A stretch of 9,613 nucleotides of DNA from Candidatus Atribacteria bacterium (GTDB taxonomy: Bacteria; Bipolaricaulota; Bipolaricaulia; UBA7950; UBA9294), in the NCBI GenBank assembly GCA_004525685.1, contig SPBW01000079.1, positions 1 to 9,613 of the forward strand, read 5' to 3'. The notes below the pieces were generated by a model that was not told where the DNA came from, ran no database searches, and was given only the letters and a program-made list of their open reading frames with translations. The translations under genes and the position numbers were made by a program. Shown piece after piece: positions 1 to 4,998 of the stretch; within the stretch, counting starts at the first letter, position 1; each line of letters starts with the position of its first letter.

Positions 1-636
1 AACATCCACACCCCGATCGATAGCCGCCTTGAACTCAATGAGAACTGGAAGGTGCGTAAACTCGTACACCGAGGCGCGAATCCCCCAGCCCTCTCCCTTG
101 GCCTGCCGGATGAATCCGATCAATGCCTCCACCAAGCCCCGCGATAGCCACTCCAGTGCCGGAGGGCCAACCTCCAATGGCGACACATTGCCGAACTTGC
201 GGCAGTACGCTTGCGACGCCGCTGCTGCGCGATTGAAGAACACGGCGTGCGTGCCCTTGTCCTCGTCCTCCGTCGAGATCGTCAATCGGACCGCAGGATG
301 AAAGAGGAGATTGTCCGGCGTCCCATGCCGCGGGACGACAATGTAGGTATAGCGATGCCCGGGCTTGGCCGTATAGTCGGCCCACACGAAGTCCTGGATG
401 GGATTCAGCCACGTGCTAACGAGCGTACCGGGTGGATGGCCAGAGGCGTTTTGCTCGAAGGTACGGAAGCCTTTCAACCAGTAGCTCTCGTCTTCCGTAT
501 GGTCGGTCCGTTTTACGGAGAATCCCAACAATCCCTTACGGGCTGATTCGCTCAGCACGTTCATCCCCAGGAGAACTGTATGGCTTCCGGCGATGCCGCG
601 CACCGAGAAGTCGCCCTTCTGTGCTCTACGCCGCAT
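1..636 (-). CDS. Phospholipase D-like protein, N-terminal part (runs off the left edge)
   Basis: The frame is open from an ATG at 636 to the window edge, giving 212 residues and no stop, so the C-terminus is missing. A GGAGG at 642-646 lies 5 nt before the ATG, which fixes the start. The first ~125 residues look like a beta-rich accessory domain (SHTVLLGMNV at 18-27, KGLLGFSVKRTDHTEDESYW at 34-53). From about residue 164 the pattern changes to an alpha/beta segment (LVEALIGFIRQAKGEG, then VLIEFKAAIDRGVDV) that resembles the start of a phospholipase D fold. The HKD catalytic motifs would lie further left and are not visible, so activity cannot be judged. Known members of the superfamily cleave phosphodiesters in lipids or nucleic acids. 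The gene follows the deoxyribosyltransferase-like gene by 18 nt and is probably co-transcribed with it. Family assignment is from memory of sequence patterns. Confidence 0.72.
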   Translation of the reverse strand, partial: MRRRAQKGDFSVRGIAGSHTVLLGMNVLSESARKGLLGFSVKRTDHTEDESYWLKGFRTFEQNASGHPPGTLVSTWLNPIQDFVWADYTAKPGHRYTYIVVPRHGTPDNLLFHPAVRLTISTEDEDKGTHAVFFNRAAAASQAYCRKFGNVSPLEVGPPALEWLSRGLVEALIGFIRQAKGEGWGIRASVYEFTHLPVLIEFKAAIDRGVDV

Positions 637-654
637 GATGGCCTCCGTCTGCAG

Positions 655-1545
655 CTATTCCGTATCAGATCCGCCGAAGATCAGCCAATCCGCGTTCTCC
701 ACGTAGGCGTCTTGCTCCGGGTCGTACCGCTTCGGGATCGATCGATTGAGCTTTTCCAGATAAGGCAGAAGAGGTCTCTTCGGGGGGAATGCTTCCTCTC
801 GTTCATCCAGTGCGTTTGGCTCCCATCCGAAGCGCTCTGCGTAGGCCGCAAAACCAAACCCATCGAAGAAGTAGTGCCCATCCAAGAGCGCCATGTACCA
901 CATGCTTGGAATACCACTTGGATTTGGGCGTAGCGGCGCTTCATTCGCGAGCGCCGTGAGGAGCCGTTGTCCCTCCCCGTCGCTTGCGGACTCCAGATGC
1001 GCTTCCAGGCGGTCAAGGGAGGGGAATGAAACCGGCGGACTGACGAACAGCACCGGCTTGTTCTGCAAGCGTGCCATTACGATCTCATGGACGGTTCCTA
1101 CGCTATAGATGTTCGTCGGGCAATAGGCGATCAGGAAGTCACTCGTATCGACCATTCGCAGGTCCGTGTGAAGCGTGGCCCAGAATTCGCCGCACAGGTC
1201 CGATCGAATCCGATCACCCTGTTCTGAGTCTTCGTAGGTCCAGGTGTAACGCTTGTTCGTGGAGAATTCGTCTTCTTTGCCGTAGTGGGGCATCCCGACC
1301 ACAACGGGCTTATTCCACGGATCGCGTACTTCGGTGCCATACTCGCGCATGAACTGCCCCACACGCGTCCGCCATCCGGTGCGTTTCTCCTCAGTGCGGG
1401 AGGCAACAAAATCCATCGGGCCGGACAGATAGACCTTCGCACTTGAAAGGACGTTTCCCTGTTGCTCAAGTGATTTAGATCGCGCAGCAAGCGCATCCTG
1501 CTTCGTATGTCCCGGTATCTTCTCTTTCTGAACGTCACCTTCCAT
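655..1545 (-). CDS. Nucleoside 2-deoxyribosyltransferase-like protein (296 aa)
   Basis: This is a predicted cytosolic protein with a Rossmann-like core of the nucleoside 2-deoxyribosyltransferase superfamily. Visible signatures are the opening strand VYLSGPMDF at 38-46, GWR at 58-60, RDPWNKP at 74-80, VDTSDFLIAYCPTN at 132-145 and SVGTVHEIVMAR at 148-159. Glu154 sits where the family's catalytic glutamate is expected, and NKPVLFVSP follows at 162-170. The protein is about twice the length of classical enzymes: ~35 residues precede the core, and ~120 residues after it (HYFFDGFGFAAYAERFGWEP at 224-243) may be an added domain. Related folds transfer deoxyribose between bases or cleave nucleosides and nucleotides; the substrate here is unknown. 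The start is well supported by an AAAGGAGGAGG stretch at 1552-1562, 6 nt before the ATG. It is the middle gene of a three-gene run, 43 nt after the 832-residue gene. Confidence 0.8.
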   Translation of the reverse strand: MEGDVQKEKIPGHTKQDALAARSKSLEQQGNVLSSAKVYLSGPMDFVASRTEEKRTGWRTRVGQFMREYGTEVRDPWNKPVVVGMPHYGKEDEFSTNKRYTWTYEDSEQGDRIRSDLCGEFWATLHTDLRMVDTSDFLIAYCPTNIYSVGTVHEIVMARLQNKPVLFVSPPVSFPSLDRLEAHLESASDGEGQRLLTALANEAPLRPNPSGIPSMWYMALLDGHYFFDGFGFAAYAERFGWEPNALDEREEAFPPKRPLLPYLEKLNRSIPKRYDPEQDAYVENADWLIFGGSDTE

Positions 1546-1588
1546 TGTCGGCCTCCTCCTTTGATCGGCGCAGTGAACTGGCCCCTCG

Positions 1589-4087
1589 TTAGGCCTTAGC
1601 CCAGGCCTGTTCTACGCGGTCGCGAACTCTCATGAAGTTGTCCTTGATCTCCGTGTGATAGATCTGAAAAGCGTCGCTAAAGACATTCCATGCCCGTTGA
1701 TAGTCGGCACGATCTGCGTCGCTGTCCTCGCCAGGCTCCAATGCCAGTTTGCTCTGGGCATCCAGAAGCGCATCCTGAAGTCTCTGCAATGCCTCTCGTT
1801 TCTCGTGCAAGGAAAGCCTCAGTGATTCGTCTCCCGTGCCCTTGGTCGCGAGATACTCCAGCCAGCCGTTAAGTTTGGCGTGCGACTCGCTCGTACGGTT
1901 CACTACAGCAAGGTAGGGTAGGATGCCGGCTCGCCGCTGTTCTTGGAGGTTGCCACGCAAGGTCGATCCGTCTGCACGGCGCAGAACACGCTCGGTTTCT
2001 GCTGTCCAGATCGCTGTGGCGGGATTCAGACCGTCTTGTGCCGCGTCCAAGGTGGTATCGCTGATGATCCAGAAGATTTGATCCGCTTCGATCGAGCCCG
2101 CTTGGCCCAGAAGGATTCCCGCTTTGCGCGCCAGGCGTTCGCACGCCATGAACGTTTCATGTCCGAGCAGTGGAATCGCCCCGATGGCCTCTCGCACGTG
2201 TGGCGCCAGGTCGCCGTCTACTGAGCCCAAGAGAACCCATCTCGATTTATGTCGAGTGTCCGTGAGCAGAGAGGGGGCATGAAGAACCTGCGCTTCCTCG
2301 ATCATGAACTTGATCTTCTCGAATGGCGCAACAATGGGTCGGGGCGTCCTGCTACGGTCTCGATTGTCGACGAATGCGCTGAAGGGTTCTATGATCCCTA
2401 TCGGCATGAGAAGCATGCGCTCCGCGATATGCGGATTCTTGAGCAACTCAAGCCACACCTGCCGTGCCGCAAGCGCATCCAAGCAGAGCCACATCCCCAT
2501 CTTAAGGATGTCGACGGACAGTGTTGTGTATACGGATTGGATGCGTTGTGCGGAAGTCGATGCCGTGTAGACCGGGTCGACGGGGCGTCCGTCACAGACG
2601 ATCACGTTGCGCTCGTCCGAGTAGTCAGCTAGGTACGAAAGCTCCGACGCTGTGAAGTACTCAAGCAGATTCGGCATCCATTCATCTTCATCCTGATCAC
2701 ATATCGCGACATACTTCAGACCCAACGCCTTGGCAGCATCAATCGCTTTGCAGGTATGGGCGACACGAGGCGTCATCTGAAACACTGTCTCGGTTGCAGC
2801 CGCATCCGCCTTGTGTTCCGCAAGCAAGAGGAATAGTGCGGTCGCATGCCGCTCCGTCGCATCGAAGCCCTCAAGGACCTCGGTTACGTAGGGAACAAGC
2901 GCATCGCAATCGAGTTCGCTAATGTCGATTGCCGCTCCCACGTCGGGAAGAAACTCCCGGTCTGCTGGCGCTGTGGTTGCCAGCCTTCTGTTGTAGCGGT
3001 CCAGTTGTTCGCGCATCTCTCGCCGAGCATGGTCGATTCGGCTGACTCCCGCTTCAGGTTCGGGGCGGAACAGATAGCCGCGAGCCGGACAGATATCTAG
3101 CACTTCAGGGTGAGCGAAGCTGCTGTACGGAATCGATTGGATGTCTTCGGAGATGTTGCTGCTCGTGGGGATGGATGCTGCGAACAAGCGCGTCGCCATC
3201 GCCAGCGTCGGTGGAATAGGCGCCACGGCTTGCCCAGGTACGATCAGCTCACCATCCAATCCATAGCTCACATCCATGTCGCCCAGAGCTTGAGCTTCGG
3301 GCGAAAGGGCAATCCCCATCGTGTAGTAGTAGCCAGCATCCTGATCGCTTGCTGAAACGAAGTGCATCATCCCGCAAGGTTTGCTTCGCAATCGGTCAAG
3401 GCGCGCACGGCCCTTCGGAGGGAGGGGAAAGCGGCCATGCTTCGCCATCGCTTCCCAACCCAGTCGGACGGCGATCCTGGCCGTAATCGCAATATCGAAA
3501 CGAACCTCAGAGAGCGGCTCGGCCTTGAGAAGCGCCTTCTGTGCGCGGTCAACGATCTTCACTGCAACAAGCGCGATTTCCTCCATTGCGTGACTTGTCT
3601 TCATGCCTGCAAATGGGCCATCGGGCAAGGCCGTGCCGCAGGCGTCGAGGAGTCTCCTGCGAAGACCCGTGGGGCAATCCACGTTGTACTCGTCTCGCGC
3701 TTCGAGAAGAACTGCCTCAACCTCCTGTTGTGTGAGTGCACCGGAGGCGAGTGCTTCGAGAAGCGCGCGCTCCTCATCAGGTTCGATGCCGACCGGGATT
3801 CGAATGATTGGCAGCTTCAGCCGACCCTCGTCGCCGGGCGGAGTCGGACGAAAGATGAGCCCATCGGATGTGACCCCGCTGCTTCTCATGATTAGCTGCA
3901 CTAACGTTGGATGTCGCCGTGATTTCTCAGCTACCACCTTTATCACCCTCCTCTTGACAATCGGCCCGCATGCCTTCAGCCGCAACGCAGTTCCAAGCAT
4001 ATCCGCATCTTCCAGATCCGCGCTTAGCATGTATGCTAATCCCGCTATCCTACGCACTATACGTGGATCCTCATGTGCTGTCAACAT
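1589..4087 (-). CDS. Large protein of unknown function (832 aa), first gene of a three-gene operon
   Basis: I do not recognise this family. The frame is uninterrupted from an ATG at 4087 to a TAA at 1589. No clear SD precedes the ATG; an in-frame stop 15 codons upstream limits extension, and Met20 is an alternative start. There is no signal peptide or obvious membrane helix, so it is probably cytosolic. The first ~70 residues are basic and helical. Residues ~100-220 are mainly helical. Residues 330-345 read DICPARGYLFRPEPEA, and ~350-372 are a charged helix. From ~412 to ~700 strands and helices alternate (AKALGLKYVAICDQDEDEW at 452-470, ARKAGILLGQAGSIEADQIF at 653-672), loosely suggesting an alpha/beta or TIM-barrel enzyme core. 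This is an impression, not a match. Residues ~755-830 are charged helix, possibly coiled coil. Two enzyme-like genes follow on the same strand, so it may be a partner or sensor for them. Confidence 0.85.
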   Translation of the reverse strand: MLTAHEDPRIVRRIAGLAYMLSADLEDADMLGTALRLKACGPIVKRRVIKVVAEKSRRHPTLVQLIMRSSGVTSDGLIFRPTPPGDEGRLKLPIIRIPVGIEPDEERALLEALASGALTQQEVEAVLLEARDEYNVDCPTGLRRRLLDACGTALPDGPFAGMKTSHAMEEIALVAVKIVDRAQKALLKAEPLSEVRFDIAITARIAVRLGWEAMAKHGRFPLPPKGRARLDRLRSKPCGMMHFVSASDQDAGYYYTMGIALSPEAQALGDMDVSYGLDGELIVPGQAVAPIPPTLAMATRLFAASIPTSSNISEDIQSIPYSSFAHPEVLDICPARGYLFRPEPEAGVSRIDHARREMREQLDRYNRRLATTAPADREFLPDVGAAIDISELDCDALVPYVTEVLEGFDATERHATALFLLLAEHKADAAATETVFQMTPRVAHTCKAIDAAKALGLKYVAICDQDEDEWMPNLLEYFTASELSYLADYSDERNVIVCDGRPVDPVYTASTSAQRIQSVYTTLSVDILKMGMWLCLDALAARQVWLELLKNPHIAERMLLMPIGIIEPFSAFVDNRDRSRTPRPIVAPFEKIKFMIEEAQVLHAPSLLTDTRHKSRWVLLGSVDGDLAPHVREAIGAIPLLGHETFMACERLARKAGILLGQAGSIEADQIFWIISDTTLDAAQDGLNPATAIWTAETERVLRRADGSTLRGNLQEQRRAGILPYLAVVNRTSESHAKLNGWLEYLATKGTGDESLRLSLHEKREALQRLQDALLDAQSKLALEPGEDSDADRADYQRAWNVFSDAFQIYHTEIKDNFMRVRDRVEQAWAKA

Positions 4088-4119
4088 GCGCAGCTTGAAG
4101 GTCTTCTCTGCTCGTACTG

Positions 4120-4129
4120 GTTACGTAAC
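4120..4129. promoter_or_regulatory. 10-bp palindrome GTTACGTAAC upstream of the minus-strand operon
   Basis: GTTACGTAAC reads identically on both strands. It lies 33 bp upstream of the ATG of the 832-residue gene, where a repressor could block transcription. A 10-bp palindrome can occur by chance in 9.6 kb, so the case rests on position and on the second palindrome 28 bp away. Confidence 0.25.
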
Positions 4130-4156
4130 GCGATGACAGGCACAGCAGAACGGTGA

Positions 4157-4173
4157 ATTGGTCTCAGACCAAT
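4157..4173. promoter_or_regulatory. 17-bp perfect palindrome, candidate operator
   Basis: Two 8-bp arms, ATTGGTCT and AGACCAAT, flank a single central base and are perfectly complementary. The site lies 70 bp upstream of the ATG of the minus-strand operon, in the divergent region. This is the size and symmetry expected for a dimeric helix-turn-helix regulator. No regulator gene is visible in the window, so the binding protein is unknown. Confidence 0.35.
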
Positions 4174-4316
4174 ACGTACGGATGAAGGGGCCTGAATTCG
4201 TCTTGCCTGGAACAGAGTTCCGGGTTCGAGACGACCTGGAGCTGTTCTCCTGAATCGTTGCAGGAACACAAGGTCGAGACATCGAGCATTCGCGATGCCT
4301 TCTCATCGGGGAGCGC

Positions 4317-4347
4317 CTACAGCAAGGCGGCAGCCGATCTGCTGTAG
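4317..4347. repeat. Inverted repeat with 8-bp arms and a 15-nt loop
   Basis: CTACAGCA at 4317-4324 pairs with TGCTGTAG at 4340-4347. No T-run follows on either strand, so an intrinsic terminator is unlikely. It lies about 140 bp upstream of the plus-strand promoter and could be a protein-binding site or a chance structure. Confidence 0.25.
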
Positions 4348-4485
4348 CAGGTACGGAGCAATCCCTTGTGAGGATGGAAGCGCTCACGCTCTACGCCGCA
4401 TATCAGATAACGAATAGATCTCACCGCAATGAATGGCAGATCCGCAGGGGATCCTCTCGTGGGGTGTATGCCCATGACGTAGCAA

Positions 4486-4515
4486 TTGACAGAGTTTCGC
4501 TAGTTCACGTATAGT
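4486..4515 (+). promoter_or_regulatory. Strong sigma70-type promoter for the channel operon
   Basis: A perfect -35 hexamer TTGACA (4486-4491) is followed after 18 nt by TATAGT (4510-4515), one mismatch from the -10 consensus. Transcription would begin near 4522, leaving a ~50-nt leader before the SD at 4563-4568. It should drive the short leader frame, the 108-residue frame and the Cache-channel gene, since no other promoter is evident before 4999. Confidence 0.65.
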
Positions 4516-4572
4516 TCGCGTGCTGAAGCAATCGATTTCTTGCACGCACGTCATGTGCAAACAGGAGGCTTC

Positions 4573-4659
4573 TTGGCAAACAAAGAGCGACGCTCGGAAA
4601 TACTGGAATCGATCACAGCCAGGCGTCTCCACACTTCGGGGGGGCACGGATCAACATGA
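4573..4659 (+). CDS. Short leader frame (28 aa, TTG start) with a G7 tract and ATGA overlap
   Basis: A perfect AGGAGG at 4563-4568 lies 4 nt before a TTG, about 50 nt downstream of the predicted start of transcription. The frame begins ANKERRSEILESITARRLHT after the initiator, which looks like a real soluble N-terminus. It passes through a run of seven G and stops at a TGA (4657-4659). That TGA overlaps the ATG (4656-4658) of the next frame as ATGA, a typical translational-coupling arrangement. It may be a genuine leader peptide. It may instead be the N-terminus of a longer protein split by the G-run, through sequencing error, slippage or mutation. With eight G it would join the 108-residue frame in phase. 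With six G it would read into a different frame ending at 4774, with the plausible stretch DSLRLIRVEFDTQRNTRDIQ. Confidence 0.42.
   Translation: MANKERRSEILESITARRLHTSGGHGST
4638..4644 (+). repeat. Homopolymer G7 tract inside the leader frame
   Basis: Seven consecutive G lie at codons 22-24 of the leader frame. Such runs slip during replication, transcription or translation and are also frequent sites of assembly error. Here the run length decides between a 28-residue stop, a 66-residue product (G6) and a 136-residue product (G8). Confidence 0.6.
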
Positions 4660-4982
4660 TTCGCTGCGGCTCATTCGTGTCGAGTTCGACACGCAACGAA
4701 ACACGCGAGACATCCAGGTGCAGCGACCAAGGCGAGGGCCTGGCGCGGATCGTTCATCCGGTAGCCACGGGTAGCATCCTACAGGCAGGCGTGGGTGGCC
4801 GCTGGACACTGAGGATGCACGTCCTGGGTCTGGTACATCTGGTGCGCAAGCAACCACTTGGGCTTCTGGCATCTCGCTGGCTCTACGATGCAGGCTTGAC
4901 GGCATATCGGCAGTTGAATTTGGCGGGTCATCAAGGATCTGCCTGGGACGACTTCCTGGTGGTGTTGTCGGGGCAATCCTAG
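4656..4982 (+). CDS. Small hypothetical protein (108 aa) upstream of the Cache-channel gene
   Basis: I do not recognise this protein. From about 4740 to 4982 the frame is supported by G/C-rich third codon positions and a protein-like sequence (SGQS C-terminus; RWTLRMHVLGLVHLVRKQPL in the middle). The first ~30 residues are rich in Ser, Thr and Arg and less convincing; another frame is also plausible there. The ATG at 4656 has no close SD of its own but overlaps the stop of the leader frame as ATGA, so re-initiation could start it. The stop lies 16 nt before the start of the channel gene, implying one transcript. It has no signal peptide or clear membrane helix. It may be a complete small gene, or the C-terminal part of a gene disrupted by one or two frameshifts. 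Confidence 0.42.
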   Translation: MIRCGSFVSSSTRNETRETSRCSDQGEGLARIVHPVATGSILQAGVGGRWTLRMHVLGLVHLVRKQPLGLLASRWLYDAGLTAYRQLNLAGHQGSAWDDFLVVLSGQS

Positions 4983-4998
4983 GCGCCGGAGGACAATC

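Larger units (their letters stand above)
4088..4485. other. Divergent intergenic region without a convincing gene
   Basis: About 400 bp separate the start of the minus-strand operon from the promoter of the plus-strand unit. Short frames exist on the minus strand (4121-4387 and 4384-4647), but they have no SD, resemble no family and are compositionally unconvincing. The region holds two perfect palindromes (4120-4129 and 4157-4173) and a longer inverted repeat (4317-4347). I found no clear -35/-10 pair for the minus-strand operon. The size suggests regulatory content or a decayed gene. Confidence 0.5.

Noticed and set aside
35..412. 125-codon minus-strand frame at the left edge.
   Set aside because: It overlaps the PLD-like frame on the same strand in another phase. 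The PLD-like frame has an SD, tight spacing to the previous gene and family-like sequence.
621..636. CTCTACGCCGCAT shared between 624-636 and about 4389-4401.
   Set aside because: A match of 13-14 bases is within chance expectation for a 9.6-kb window, and the flanks do not match.
3362..3895. Long open frame (177 codons) on the plus strand, opposite the 832-residue gene; a second of equal length at 3603-4136.
   Set aside because: Both lie antisense to a well-supported long gene, have no SD, and read as low-complexity Arg/Ser/Cys-rich sequence typical of shadow frames.
3954..3959. TTGACA on the plus strand inside the 832-residue gene.
   Set aside because: No acceptable -10 hexamer follows at 16-18 nt and no plus-strand gene begins downstream.
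4215..4245. GGGTTCGAGAC resembling a tRNA T-loop.
   Set aside because: The flanking bases do not form a T-stem, and no acceptor, D or anticodon arm can be built around it.
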